Assembly (NCBI GenBank): GCA_900169235.1
Contig: FWCC01000146.1
Location: 1 to 64,000 of the forward strand
Direction: 5' to 3'
DNA length: 64,000 nucleotides
DNA from: Zarea fungicola
Lineage: Eukaryota > Ascomycota > Sordariomycetes > Hypocreales > Cordycipitaceae
Shown: positions 1 to 12,305 of the stretch, in pieces
Position numbering within the stretch: position 1 is the stretch's first letter
Layout of the letters: each line of letters begins with the position of its first letter
Made by a program: the position numbers and the translations under genes
Notes under the pieces: generated by a model
Database searches by the model: none
What the model was told of the DNA's origin: nothing
What the model saw: only the letters and a program-made list of their open reading frames with translations

Positions 1-593
1 GGTGGGGGCGTGGCACAAGTACTCCAAATTTTTGGAGTACAGTAGTCAGTTCAACGGCCAGCCCTGCTGCCTGTCGGGCAAACTCACCCGCTAAGATCTG
101 ACGGGCGTCCCAGAAGCAATTTAACCATAACCGTTAGCGCTGAATGATTCGAGGCGATACGGGCTCTATTCCATCTCTAGCATCGTTTATTCCTACCATT
201 TACAGTGTAGCGGGATTAATGTATCCATAATTGAGAGATTGTTAGTTGGAGTCGGAACTATTTTACCGGGCGGCGATTAACTTCCAGGCAAAACGCGTTG
301 GTCTAGTGATGCGCTAACAAGGACGACTATGTAAATCGTGTGGATCGCTTCAAAAGTACCATGTCAGCATTGCATGAGTCGCCATGAAGAACTTATGACG
401 ACTATGCTGCGTATTTGGTTGTCGGTCATCTTCCGCTCGTAGAAGCCCTACGGCGGGTTGACGTTTTGCTAGGGAACAGTTGCACTATCGTATCGGGCAA
501 TCGAAGCTGTGATGCAGACTTGTATTCGAAACTACTGACTAAATCGCTGGTCTCTTAGACTTGTAAAGGTAATGAAGCACATTCTACTCTGGT
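1..593. other. Intergenic, no gene seen
   Basis: No open frame with recognisable protein motifs was found on either strand. The only structure is a near-perfect palindrome at 19-40 (arms GTACTCCAAA and TTTGGAGTAC around a central TT). The left edge is the window cut, so part of a neighbouring gene's flank may be included. Confidence 0.5.
19..40. repeat. 22-bp palindrome
   Basis: Arms GTACTCCAAA (19-28) and TTTGGAGTAC (31-40) are exact reverse complements separated by two bases. It could be a dimeric regulator site or chance; no adjacent promoter is visible because the window starts here. Confidence 0.5.
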
Positions 594-1783
594 CTAGAGA
601 TCTGCAGTATTCGCTCGTACAACATCCTCCAGGCTGGACCAACCATCTCTTCCCATGTCTTTAAGAAGCTGCAGGGACAGTGGCAACTCAGCGATAATGC
701 TAAGGTCTAGCGCATGATCTGGAATATCTGGCGCGAATAGCTTGTCAGTATACATGGACCTGAGAACATCCTGTATCATTTTCCACGTATAAGGCTCCGC
801 GTAGGCGAAAATGCGTCTCGATTTGATGTCGGGGTGGAGCAGAGCAGCTAGATGCAGACGCGCTGTATCCTCAACATCAACGTAGAAGTCTATGCGTATG
901 CATCAGTTCTGCTTTGACGGAAATACTATTTTCAATACACTTACACTCTGATGCGGCCATAACCGCCTCATGGTTCCCAAGGTACAAAGCCTTGATCAAG
1001 CCGGAGGTCGATGGGTGGTCTTGATGCGCCACATCCAGACTTTTTCCAAAGTTTGCACTTGGTAGGACTTGTCGACTCATAAATTAGGTCAAGGTTGATA
1101 ATATTGTAATGTAGCAACTGACCGGTATTGAGAACAAATGCAGAGGGGCTGTTAGCCATCCATGACCAGGCCTCCCTCTCAGCCAATGTTTTGCTAGCTG
1201 CGTACACGGCAAATCCTCGCGCAAGATCGTAAGGAGGCTCAGCCCATGCTTCCTGGATCGCTTCATTGTTCCAAGACTGGCTTGTTATGGTTGGGTACCG
1301 TCCAACTTGGGGCGAGGTGGTGGCCGCACATGACGACGTGAGCACGAATCGCTTGACACAAGGATTTTGAGCCGCAGCTCTGAGAACAGCCAAGGTGGTA
1401 GCCACAGTAGCAGGAATAACTGCATTTGGATCGGGACTGAATGACATGTCGGATCCGACGTGGATGACGCCGGACGCGCCTAGGTTTGGTTAGTTTCCGC
1501 CGGTCAGTAGAGTCTGTCGAGTTATCGTACCGTCAAACGACTCATTCAAGCCATTCTCAGAGGTAAAATCTTGAACCTGAAACAGCTTGAATTTGGCCGC
1601 TCCGTACTTTTTGTCGAAAAGTTCGGCCACCCAACCATTCTTCTCACTGTTGCGCGTTATACCATGGACGAGATAACCTGCTTCCAAGAGCTTGTCGGCA
1701 ACATGGCTTCCAATGAATCCACTGACGCCGGTAACCACAATGGTTGAGCCACTGGTAATGACCGGTTGCGCAGAGCTGAACAT
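594..1783 (-). CDS. NAD(P)-dependent extended-SDR reductase (GRE2/dihydroflavonol-reductase type)
   Basis: Four exons on the minus strand, 1783-1531, 1479-1123, 1067-945 and 889-594, join in phase to 342 residues. The N-terminus has the Rossmann motif GVSGFIGSHV near residues 20-29. The catalytic Tyr-Lys pair lies in YAASKTLAE in exon 2, preceded by FVLTSSCA with the usual serine. Exon 3 opens with VLPSANFGKSL, the substrate-loop region of this family. The fold and length fit extended short-chain reductases such as yeast Gre2 and fungal ketoreductases, which reduce aldehydes or ketones with NADPH in the cytosol; the true substrate cannot be read. Acceptor choice for exon 3 (TCCTACC start) was fixed by the conserved N-T-V-L-P context. 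No obvious partner gene is adjacent, although a P450 lies 1.5 kb away. Confidence 0.85.
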
Positions 1784-3309
1784 GATGATTGTCTCGTGAA
1801 TAGATTTCTTCGTTTCGATGGTGTAGATGTCGCTGTCGCAGCACCGTTCAAGCGTTTTATATTAAAGTTTCTGCTAAATATTTAATTTCATTTTTGCACC
1901 TCACAGTGAATGTAACGATACAGATGTCGCTTCACGTCAACTCCCTGGCTGTTGCTATCAATTCCATGGTGCGCTCTCCACTTTGACATTGATAGCAACA
2001 CAGGATAGGGTCCCTGGGCAACACCGGAACCAGGCATTTTGGCTTGATTATTAACATTATAAATCACGATTTATAAGCGATCTACTCTGTTGAAGCAATT
2101 TACAAACGGCGAAACATTGCCTGTCGTATTCAGCCGTTTCAATTCCCTGGTTTCAGGGCAGTCCGCGTGGACTGACGCTGGGAATCTGAGCAGACAGTCG
2201 CGTTTCTAGTGGAGTTATCATGCAGTCTTCGTACTACCCGCATCCATTAGGATTCTCTTTCGGCACCCAAGTATTAATATTAAATAGCGTTCTAATCATG
2301 TCGGTAGATGCGCTTGAAAATCAGGGGAGCGAACACGTTCTGTGACCATATCCAGTCATGTCTGAGACTCGGGTCGAGTATTTCTCGCCCTTCTTATAAC
2401 GGTGCTATTGGCAACTTATTAGATATAAACTTGATTCAGTTCACTTTCAGCAGACAACATGCACTTCCTTATGGGGTGATGTAGTCAATGTGCAGTCTGT
2501 TGGTACGCAACCACAATTCCTACCCTATATGTTGGGATGGAATGTGACGAGTAGTCAGAATGGTACACGCACTACAGTTGTAAGAAGAAATTATCCTCTA
2601 CACTGACGCTCGCTTCAGCGTTAGAGCCTGACCTTTTGCTGGAATTTGTGTAGCGGAATTAGGATCGTTCTATATAAGAAGCTCTTCATTCTGTTCTTTC
2701 GCAATTAGGCCACAATACGATCAGTGCCACGTGGGCAACTGCAGAAAGCTTCAACTACCCCGGATAATAGGAAACTTTAGTCCAGCCGTGACCCATCTCA
2801 CACATATTACTGTTTACATGTTAGTTTCGCTAGTCACGGTGATGATAATAAACTGGCATCTCCTCTCAACTTACAATGGCCGAAGGTTAAAGCCCCCACA
2901 CGAGTACACTAACCCGGAAAACCCGGTTGATGGCGCCGAAGCAGACGGAGGAGATGGGCTAGTTTTTTGACCGACGCCGTGCGATGGCGGGGGCCTGTCG
3001 TGGCCTCGGGTACCGTCCTCAGACGAAAGGGTTTCATCCGAAGCTCTGGGCAGCCTATAATAAGTCGATTTACCCACACAAAGTCGAATGTCAAAGGTGC
3101 GCCATTGCTGGTGCGGCGCATCGGGCTAAAATCGGCTGCCGAATAGGGAATTGTGGTGGCCGCACGATGCCCGCGAGAGTTTTACATGGAGTCCTCCCGT
3201 CTCCGGTTCCCCGGCTCATGGCGCTTTGGAGATACAAGTCAGGTTAAAACGTCGCCTCCCCCACAGAGGGTTTTGTGATTTCATCTCAGCTCCGTCAACC
3301 TTCACAACA
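1784..3309. other. Intergenic region between divergently oriented reductase and P450 genes
   Basis: About 1.5 kb holding the promoters of the minus-strand reductase and the plus-strand P450. No convincing coding frame was found; the short frames around 2731-3250 have no family motifs. A 13-bp exact inverted repeat (TGTTGCTATCAAT at 1950-1962, its complement at 1988-2000) lies near the reductase start. Confidence 0.5.
1950..2000. repeat. 13-bp inverted repeat, 25-nt loop
   Basis: TGTTGCTATCAAT at 1950-1962 is exactly complementary to 1988-2000. It sits 170 bp upstream of the reductase start codon. It may be a hairpin in the 5' region or a chance match. Confidence 0.5.
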
Positions 3310-5034
3310 ATGGGCATCGTTGAAACATTATTAGAGCGCGTCTCCGTCAAGTCGGTGTTGGCTTTTGTCGTTGGCGCGCTCGTTGTCCGGCACCTTGCCC
3401 TTCGTTGGGACGAGCGCATTCGCCTCAACCGTCTTGGAAAACGAGGCAAGAGTCTCGAAACATGGGTACCGTGGGGTATGTTGCACTTTTGGCCTGGGCG
3501 ATCAGATTTTTTTCTTTTCTAATTGGAAGTTTTACAGGATTGGACTTTATTTACGCCGCTATTACAGCTACCGCCACGCACAAGAACCTCGAGTGGTGGC
3601 ATGGGCTGTTTGGCACGGCCGGCCGATGGACGCTGGAGACGCGCGCTGTCAACCAGCGCATCGTCATTACGGCGGACCCCGAAAACATAAAGGCGATTCT
3701 GGCGACGCAGTTTGTCGACTTTGGCAAGGGCGAGCCGTTTCATCGCGATTGGCAGGACTTTTTGGGGGACAGCATCTTCACGACGGACGGGGAGAGGTGG
3801 CACAACAGTCGCCAGCTGATTCGGCCGCAGTTTACGCGCGATCGCGTCAGCGACCTCGAGTGCTTTGAAAAGCATATGCAGACACTGTTCCGCGCCATTG
3901 CCAATGGCGGCCCATTAGACGGCGCGGACCAGGTAGTGAGCTCGAGCGCCAACGGCAAGGTGCTGGACATTGCGGATCTCTTCTTCCGCTATACGCTGGA
4001 TGTGGCCACCGAGTTCCTTCTTGGCAGCGATGTCCAATCTTTAACGTGCGTCATTGAATTAAACATCCCACCTTGGACTGTGCGACTCTTTAGTTTTTCT
4101 AACATTCAACAGGACTATTGACCAAGAGTTTGCCCGTGCATTCAACGAGGTGCAGCGACTGCAAAACATCTTTGCCCGAGCTGGTGACCTGCGCCCGTAT
4201 ATCCCAAAGGCCAGCTTTTGGAAGGGCCTCGGCATCATGAATGGGTTTGTCAATCACTTCATCGACATGGCCCTGCGACTCAAGCCCGAGGAGCTCAAGA
4301 ATAGCAAATCAGGCAAGGAGTACACCTTCCTGCACGCCGTGGCGGGCACGACACGCGACCGCAAGGTCCTGCGCGACCAAATCGTCGCGGTGCTCCTCGC
4401 CGGACGCGACACGACGGCGAGCACGCTCTCGTGGGCCATGTACGAGCTGGCGCGGCACCCAGACTGCGTGGCCAAGCTGCGGCGCGAGATCCTCGAGACG
4501 GTGGGCCCCGACGGCCTCCCGACGTACGACCACATGAAGAACATGCCGTACCTCAAGGCCGTCATCAACGAGACGCTGCGCCTGTACCCCGTGGTGCCGT
4601 TCAACGTGCGCCTCGCGCTCAAGGACACGACGCTGCCGCGCGGCGGGGGCGCGGATGGCACCGAGCCGCTGGCGGTGCTCAAGGACACCCCCGTGACATA
4701 CTCGACGCTGGTGATGCAGCGCTGGCCAGAGCTGTACCCGGCGCCGTCGGCGACGTTTGCGCCGTCAGACAGGTTCAGCCCGGAGCGGTGGGAGCACTGG
4801 CACCCGCGGCCGCACGAGTACGTGCCGTTCAACGCCGGGCCGCGCATCTGCATCGGCCAGCAGTTTGCGCTGACGGAGATGAGCTACGTGCTCGTTCGGC
4901 TGTTTCAGCGCTTCGATGCGGTGCAGAGCCACATGGGGCCAATTGATGGCGGGAATCCGGTGCTCAAGGCCGAGATTGTCCTGTCGCCTGGCCAGGGTGT
5001 GCACTTGTCTTTTCACGAAGCGACGAAATCTTGA
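3310..5034 (+). CDS. Cytochrome P450, CYP52/alkane-fatty-acid hydroxylase type
   Basis: Three exons, 3310-3475, 3538-4045 and 4113-5034, join to 531 residues. A hydrophobic N-terminal stretch (about residues 13-25) would anchor it in the ER membrane. The I-helix oxygen-binding motif AGRDTTAS is near residue 320, the K-helix E-T-L-R is present, and the heme-cysteine loop FNAGPRICIG lies near residue 463, followed by QQFALTEMSYVLVRLFQRF, a segment typical of CYP52 and related families (CYP539, CYP655). These enzymes place an oxygen on the terminal carbon of fatty acids or alkanes using NADPH-P450 reductase. Exon 3 is much richer in G and C at third positions than genes in the middle of the window. 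Subfamily is not certain; a phylogeny would settle it. Confidence 0.9.
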
Positions 5035-6229
5035 ACAGAATGGATCATACTCTAAATACTGTAATAAAATGAAATTGCAATTCGTATCCTGCGGGGCAAT
5101 GTTTTCTCTTTGCGCCTGATCGAAGTGAGTGGTGCCGATGGGCTCAACGTTTAAAAGTTGGCCCCGTAGTCTAGGATCTGACAGGGTGTGAAATGAGGTA
5201 CAGTTTGCTAAAGTTACAAGAGCAAGACGTACGAGTAAGCAGAGCCGTTTTTACCAGTAGATATATTTGTGGGCTGGTAAAGCATTACTGTCCTAATCCT
5301 GTGCAACAGAGTGATCAATCGGAGCCGAATGATTGACTTGCTGCAAACTACGCAAGTGCCAAACTGGTTCATCAAGCGTTCAGGGCATTTCATAACAAGG
5401 CCTCGGTCATGCTCGGTGAGGCTTAGACAGCGCACTGCCTGCCGTCGGAACAGCAGCGTCACGGTCAAGGGTAGTGTGGAGAGCGAGTTCAGCTGGCGGG
5501 ATAGGCTAGCAGGGGTGTGATGAGGAAGCCGTGGATGGTTGGAATGGTTGTGGAACTTGCAGAATCGGAGTTGAACCCAAAATGGGTTCCTAGGTGATGA
5601 CTGATCAGGGAGTTGAAGAATCAGGCTGCAAGTGGATACAGATATTAAAAGCAAAGTAATATGTAGTGCATAAACCCATGCAGTTGCAGGATCGGTTTCA
5701 TGCCGAGAATTAAAAGGCCAGACGGTGGTGGCACACCATCTCCACTGCGAACGAGCCTGTGGAAAACTGCCGAACTACTGTCAGAACAAAAGGGCTGCAG
5801 CGACCCTGCAGCTGAACGTGGTGATGTGACTGAAGGGCAGCGCCACAAGAACGGATTGTCGGTAAATGTAAATTTCCCCAAGCGCGGCTCGGGGACAATA
5901 TTGAGCTTGTACTGGTAGGAGCTGATCCAATAAACCGCCTCGTCTTTCGCTAGCTTGGGTCAGCAGCTCAAAATCTCGCCAGGGACGGGGAGAAATAGTA
6001 AACGTCAGCTCGATTAGCACATCACTGCGCGAGTTGAGAAAAAGGAACCCTTTTGGGGCCAAATGTGGGGATATTTATACATTATTGAAATTCAAAACTC
6101 CGTTGCACCAATTTTCTTATGCATCAACGCCATGATATCATTGCTGTAATTCCAAAACATTATGCTACAGTTGCTTGTGCCATTCTGGCCGATCAAGCTT
6201 ATTCCGTAGTCGATTTGCTGGCATCCAAG
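5035..6229. other. Intergenic (convergent genes), nothing seen
   Basis: This 1.2-kb gap lies between the 3' ends of the P450 and the receptor gene. It carries only short frames without family motifs and no clear repeat or RNA gene. It should contain the two terminators, but no specific polyadenylation signal can be named with confidence. Confidence 0.5.
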
Positions 6230-7656
6230 TTAGCTGCTGACTGTATAGATGTCGTGTGCAGTGAACATTGAGGTCTTACCTTTTAGTATGTCGTCTGTGC
6301 TGGCGTCGTTGCTTGCTAGCTCAATGTCCACCGTCTTTACAATCCCCAGTCCTCCGTCCTGCCTCTCTGGTGGTTGACCGGGCGCAGATGAGCCTTCTGC
6401 TTCGTCGCGGCTTATGATGTAGCCATGGGAGCTCCTGCTAAGGTATTTCAAATCCCATTGGGGGCGATTTTGGCTCGAGTATCGAGAGCCAGGAAAAAAA
6501 AAGTCAAATATGGCTTGGAAGCAGGGCCGCATGACGACGAGAGAAGCGGCAATGATGGTCATGTTCATTTCGACCACAATCATGATGTGTGTTGGGATGA
6601 TGAGCCCTGAAAAAGAGAGCGCGTCAGACATGGGCTTCTTTTTACTAGAGATGTTGGGTAATAGGAGTACATACAGGTAAAGTCCTTTCTAACGCCATAG
6701 AGATCGGTAATCATGTAGAGTCGTACAATGGAAATGATTGTATCGCTATTTGTGTGTCAGTATTTATTGGCAGAGCCCAAGAGTTGAACGGATGTACAAC
6801 ATACATTAAGCCAAAGAGAATCAATGCGGTCAGCTGCTTAATCTCAATACGCTTGTTCTTGGCCAAGTACAAGACTGGCAGCGGAATACAAATGAGGCAT
6901 ATGCTTGTAGAGATGTTGACGGAGCTGGTGACGTAGTTGAACATGATGGTGGTGTCGATGCAGTGGCCCGGGGTCTTGGGCAGCCAGCTTTTGTAGACGG
7001 GGGTGCAGGCAAACATGCTGACGAGGGTGGCGGAGGTGAAGAAGCCGGTGAGAACAACCATGAGGCCATAATTGATGTAGCGGGAGATTTTGACGAGAGG
7101 GAGGTCGACCATTTTCATGAGATCGCGATAGACGAATGTGAGGGATAGTTTGCTGAAGAGGAGGGGCAACTTTGTGAATATTTGGATAAGCCAAAACATC
7201 TAAACAGTGTTAGTCCAATTTTTCCCTGTCTTTTGTCTTTTTTCTTTTTCGTTTTTTTTTCCGAGTATACGTACAAGTGAGGTCTTGTAGTTGCCTTGAA
7301 GGTATTTGGGAAGATCGGCCTGATGCCGGCCATATCCAAATGACGCGGTGACTATCGAGTTAGCTGGATTGCAGGCGCATAGTGTTGGGCATGGATAGGC
7401 AACACACTTATTATGTCCAAAATCATGTGTATTGTCGCAAGAGCCTAAAAAATTATTGTTAGCATCTCTCTCTAGTCATTCTGGTCCGGTGTCGCGTGCG
7501 CCATCAACATACCATGGCGGTACTGATGAGGTAGTCGGATATTGTGAGCTGTCGACGACTGCCACGGTAGCCGACTCTCAGGATGACGACGAGGAGTGCC
7601 AGAACCGTGACTCCAACGTCGAAGCCAAGGAACATGGCGACTCTCGACTCTGGCAT
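6230..7656 (-). CDS. Pth11-like seven-helix membrane protein (fungal rhodopsin-type domain)
   Basis: Six exons, 7656-7513, 7444-7408, 7351-7275, 7199-6805, 6745-6675 and 6606-6230, join in phase to 366 residues. Hydrophobic helices appear in the expected order, starting near residue 9. The loop containing SWLPKTPGHCID and the preceding CTPVYK are hallmarks of the Pth11-like family, as is the arginine-rich RLYMITDLYGVRKDF before the last helix. The polar cytoplasmic tail has about 85 residues. Members are fungus-specific putative GPCRs that sense surfaces or nutrients; no N-terminal CFEM domain is present. The start at 7656 is favoured over an in-frame ATG at 7740 because it places the first helix normally. 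A further intron near the stop is possible, so the last ~15 residues are less sure. Confidence 0.85.
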
Positions 7657-8251
7657 TTTGATGTCTTGCTTGGCGACGAGGCGGTTGTTGGCATCACGAA
7701 AGTGGTGCGGCAAGGCGAGACAAGGACGATGTGGTGGCACCTGGGGAGAGCGGAGTCACTTGGCAGATGGCGCGGCGGGCAGATGGGCAGATGGGCGACA
7801 AATGGGAAAAAAAAAAATGACCAAAAAAATTGGACTGCCCAAGATATTTGGGGGACAAAATATGGCGACAGGGCTTCGAGCGAGGGGTGGGGGGACTGGG
7901 TTCAGAGTCTTGGTTACAACCTTGCAGGGCGTATGTGCGAGTTTACTTGGCATGCTTATTATTATGAACTAGAGGCGTTGGATGCACCCTGTGGACGGGC
8001 CGGTTGAATTCCGAGCGGTTTCGCTGTTTGCAGTATGTAGTTGATGGTACCCAGTAAGAAGCTTAATCTTGTGGTGGCTGCGACATGGGATTCTTCCGAT
8101 GGCCTTGTTCCCTGTCCTGCCTATCCTGCCTGTCAAATATAGGCTGTATCGTCTGGCTGTGCGTGAGCGAGATCGAGACCGGAATGACAGACAGGGTCTT
8201 GGGCAAAGAAACCGTTATGGACGGGGTAACGTTTCGCCTGAGTCGAGGGTC

Positions 8252-8284
8252 CTGGCGACGGGCTGGCGACGGGCTGGCGACGGG
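8252..8284. repeat. Tandem repeat, 11-mer x3
   Basis: Three exact head-to-tail copies of CTGGCGACGGG. No coding frame runs through them convincingly. Confidence 0.8.
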
Positions 8285-9042
8285 GCGGGCCATGGCCGAG
8301 GTGTTTTCCGGGCCGTGTTGTGAGGGCGCGTTGAGAATTTTTACAGAACTAATCAAGAAGCTAGTTTATCCGTCATCCAGACTAAGTTGGCAAGGAGGGA
8401 GTGGCGTCCGACCTTTGGCGGGGCATGTTGGCTAGCTTGTCTTTGCTGCGGGATGAAGTCGAGGTTGAGAAGCAAGGATGGCCCGGGGAGGGACATGGAA
8501 AGGGTTGAGAGACCGAGATGAAGGAGAATTTGCGAAGAGCGGCACATGAAACGAAGACGGGGAAGAAAGACGGGGAAGAAAGACAGAGGATGAATGAATG
8601 AGCAAGTTGGCCAGAACGTGTACAAGGTGCCACATTTTTGTCCGTATTGAGGGTCAAGTCTATCGACGAGTTAATAGTGAGATTGCAGAGCGCGCAGCAC
8701 AGACAAGAGCAAGACAAGAGCAGGACAAGGAGCAAGTACAGAGTACATGGCCTTTGTACACTCCGTACCGGAATAGGCTCGGTGGAGCGGAGCGGGCCAG
8801 AGCGAGAACAGTGGCGCCAGCAATGCTTGATGCGCTGTGATTCTAGTGGCAGTGGGGAGCTTGGGGGCACGAGCCACTGGAGCCACTGCGGTTTCTGGTG
8901 CGGCTGACTTCAGGGGTCCAAGTCGCCAACTGGCCTGGCAGGCTGGCGGTGTCGGGGCAATTATTGTCCACTCATCATTGTGCAGTCTGTGATGAAATCG
9001 ACTGTACTATAATATTACTGGACAATTGATCAGTCTGCCGTG

Positions 9043-9109
9043 CTTACTGGCTTGCTGCTACTGGCTGCTACTGCTACTGGCTTGCTGGTATTAGCTTGCT
9101 GCTACTGGC
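9043..9109. repeat. Degenerate CTGCTACTGG/CTTGCTG tandem array
   Basis: A degenerate array of CTTGCTG, CTGCTACTGG and related units over about 67 bp of non-coding sequence, with imperfect unit boundaries. Confidence 0.6.
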
Positions 9110-9748
9110 CGAATCATCTCTGCCCCCAAATGTTAAACTGCTAATGATGCCCCCCTGGGCCACTCCGCCCCGCGCGGGCCGCTGTCGATGTCCCAGGTAC
9201 TCCGTTCTTGTCCACTGCGGTGGCGCTCTTCTATTTGCACCACCCACCACGCAACATCCACTCAGCAATGCAAAATTCTCTTGGTAGTAGCCAAAACGGG
9301 CACTGCATATATGTACTACTGCATTAATGCAGCAACATCGTGGCAGATTCTGTATCAAGTTTATTGCTCCGAGAACCCATCCCTCCCCTGCTTCTAGTCT
9401 CCGTTACGGACCAGCTTGACTGACATTCCGGATGGGACTGACATGCCAGATGGGGTCACCGAACCGAGAATGACTATGGAGCATGTAGCGTTGATAACTG
9501 GGCGGCACATGGAGGGATACAAGAGATGGAAGGGACGCAAGGATCTGAAAAAACTAAATATCGCGTCACTTGTCTGACATGATGCTCATCCCTGCACAAA
9601 GTCCGTCCACGATGCTCCCGCACAACTAACTAAACAAAGTTAAAACTTGGTGAGATGGAAACTGACGCAGTATTTTTTGTGAATATTTCTTGAATATTGA
9701 TTTATAGTTGTTTTAAATAATGCAGTCATCTTGTCATCATATGCACGT

Positions 9749-11335
9749 CTAAATCACATAGCGGAAATCCTCCTGATCCTGTACATCTTCCACCTGCCCC
9801 CGATGTTTCTGATCATACTTGCGGTTGTGCCAGATCAAGGCCATCGTGAGCAAGCCCGTCGCCACAATCGACACCACGGCGAACCCAACACCCGTGGCAA
9901 AGCCCGTCGGGTACTTGGGGCGCTCCAGCGTGATGAAGACGTTGCTGGCCACAAAGTTGGCGCAGTTGCCAATGCCCAGCTGCACCGCGCTCGCCACCGC
10001 CTGCTGGGGCCGCCCGCGCATGTTGCTGTTGAGCCAGCCGATGAGGATGGGGAACTGCAGAAACGAGCCAAAGGCGATGATGTAGAGCGCAAAGTAGCGC
10101 ACGCCCGCCGGCTGCACCTGGGCGTACTGGATGCACCAGCCCACGAGCGCAAAGATGGCGCCGCCGAGCACAAACGGCCAGCGCACCGACATCTTGCCCG
10201 ACGCGTACGACGTCGACAGCGTCACCACGATGCCCACCATCCAGATGGGGATGCTCATCACCTGCGCGCGCGACGCCGTCCACTTGAGCTCGTTGAGGAT
10301 GGTCGGGGTAAAGGACGAAATGGACGCGGCGCCCATGTCGGCGCAAAAGTAAATCAGCGTAAAGGACCAAATCTTCCAGTCGAGCAAAAGGCGCGGCCAG
10401 TTGACGCCCTTGAAATCAATCTGCTCGCTGCCGCGGTCGTGGCGCAGGCGGGCGAGGAGAAAGCTGCGCTCCTCTTCGCTGAGAAACGAGGCTTCCTGGG
10501 GAAAGGCGGGGATGATGAACCAGGCGACGAGGCCAAAGGCAAAGGTGAAGAGGCCTTCTAGGATAAAGACCCAGCGCCAGGCTTCATACCCATGCATGCC
10601 ATTCATGTGTTCAATCGCGTACGCAAGGAGCTGTTACCCGTCAGCAAGAGTCAAGAAAGTTATTACAAAAGATATCAGGGGCAAGACGTACACCACTAAA
10701 AGCGCTTCCAAGCAGGGCAAAGCAGATGAAATACGAAAAGCGAATATAGAATTCATGTCGCTTGTAGTATTGTCCGATGAGAAGAGCAGCGCCTTTTAAA
10801 AAAAAACGAGTTAGCAACCATAATTCTCTGTTTGTATAGTTTCGCACAGCTTACCTGGGGGTAGGGCAGCCTCCATGATGCCCATGATGAACCGACAGGC
10901 CAGCAGCCCACCATAGCTCCTCGTCAGTCCCTGGCACATGGACACTACGCCGAGAATCAACATGGCGCCGGCCAGGTACTGGTTGGGCTTGATCTTGTTC
11001 AAGCTCATAAACAGGTTGCTGGGAATCTCGACAATGACAAAGGGCAGGTAAAAGATCCAGAGACAGGTGTTGAAGCCCGTGGTCGGCATGTGCAGCGACT
11101 TTTCCAGCCCAAACAGCCTGGCATTGGCAATGTTGGAGCGGTCCAGGAACGAGACGAGGTACAGCGTGCCGAGAATGGGAATCAGGCGCAAGTCGCACTT
11201 GAGGAGCAGTCGTCTGGCCATCTTGGGATCCTCGGAGAAGTGGCTGTCATTGTCGGAGCTCGACGTGGCAGGGCCACTGCGGCCAGTGGTGCCGAGCTCC
11301 TTGCTGGCAAAGTCGGCCTCGTGTACCTTTTCCAT
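9749..11335 (-). CDS. MFS transporter, allantoate permease / nicotinate carrier (ACS) type
   Basis: Three exons, 11335-10855, 10792-10692 and 10630-9749, join to 487 residues with about 12 hydrophobic helices. The first helix region ends in FLDRSNIANARLFGLE, the signature of the anion:cation symporter family (yeast Dal5, Tna1, Vht1). The N-terminal ~50 residues are polar and the C-terminal tail is short and charged. Such carriers import small organic acids (allantoate, nicotinate, pantothenate, tartrate) across the plasma membrane with protons; the substrate here is unknown. It faces away from an aldehyde dehydrogenase gene 970 bp upstream, so the two may share a promoter region and be co-regulated, which is inference only. 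Confidence 0.92.
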
Positions 11336-12305
11336 GTCGATTCACTTGACAACTTTCATGGGATTTTGGTTCAGGGGAGAGAAACGGGGGGCTCAAGAGA
11401 CAAAAGAGAAAAAGGGAAACGAGGCAGAGCCTTTTTATTTGTCTTGAGCAGCCAGCTCATACGATGCGCTCCGCGGCGATTGGGGCTCGGGAGAAAAATT
11501 AGATTAAGTCAAGAATAAAAATAAAAAATAAAATAAAATAAATAGAGCCTTTCTGGAAACGTCGGCTCGCCGCGCAACCTCACTTCTGCAACACTTTACA
11601 TTGCTAGCGTTGCGACTGGCGGACCTTTGCCTGAATATGTCGTGCCCGACAGGGGGCGCACCGCTGGAACAGGGAGGCCAGGGAGCAGGGAGGCAGTGGG
11701 GGACTCTGGTGCGCTGCTGCACTGTAGCGGGGCACGAACCACCAACAGCTGCAGCTCCAGCGCACTAGAGGCGTTTCTCGTTAGTACATTCCGTAGCACT
11801 ACACCAGCAACCACTGCCCACTGCCCACTACCCACGGGTAAACCCACTGTAGCATGCCATGGCCCTGCAAATAGTTAGTATGGAAGACAACACACTTGCA
11901 TACTTGATATGCACGAACTTTAATATGCACAAGTCTCTCTGCCTCGGCCAATGCGGCATTTCTCGTTTCTTGATTCTTGAAAACCTACGGAAGCCCTCAC
12001 CGTTTTCTTCGTTTCATTCCAAGCCACCACATTTCGGGCCGCGGATTTCTCTTCCTTGTCAACGCCTTGCCACGTACATCGTGCATACTACATACTTGCC
12101 TAGTAGTTACTAGTTGCGTCCCGGCCGTGGCCTCCGCCGTTCTAATTAATAATTACTAGTCACCTTGCAGGACCAGTAGTGCTTTATTAGACTCTACAGT
12201 ACGGATTCTCGTACCGTCCAACCAGTGACCACCGACAACACCGACAAGACGCCATCTTGACAATAAAACAACTCACTTCATTCGCACTAGTCCTGCAATA
12301 TCAAA
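11336..12305. promoter_or_regulatory. Divergent promoter region, MFS (-) / aldehyde dehydrogenase (+)
   Basis: A 970-bp gap between two start codons pointing away from each other. It includes an A/T-only low-complexity stretch around 11513-11547. No individual regulator site can be named. No coding frame with motifs was found here. Confidence 0.55.

Larger units (their letters stand above)
7657..9748. other. Long intergenic region with simple tandem repeats
   Basis: A 2.1-kb region with no supported gene on either strand. It includes the promoter of the receptor gene at its left side. Low-complexity tandem repeats occur at 8252-8284, 8556-8581 (a 13-mer GACGGGGAAGAAA twice) and 9043-9109, plus purine-rich CAAGA-type runs around 8700-8740. 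Confidence 0.5.

Noticed and set aside
4254..4946. Several long frames on both strands over the P450 exon 3
   Set aside because: Shadow frames caused by high GC; the P450 reading has all family motifs.
7432..8007. 191-residue plus-strand frame overlapping the first exon of the Pth11-like gene
   Set aside because: Low-complexity, antisense to a conserved exon and no recognisable domain.
8252..8284. Short tandem repeats considered as a CRISPR array
   Set aside because: No spacers between units and a eukaryotic context; simple tandem repeats.
9731..10561. 276-residue plus-strand frame rich in Arg, His and Ala
   Set aside because: It is the antisense of the well-supported MFS carrier exon; composition is that of a GC-rich shadow frame and no motif is present.
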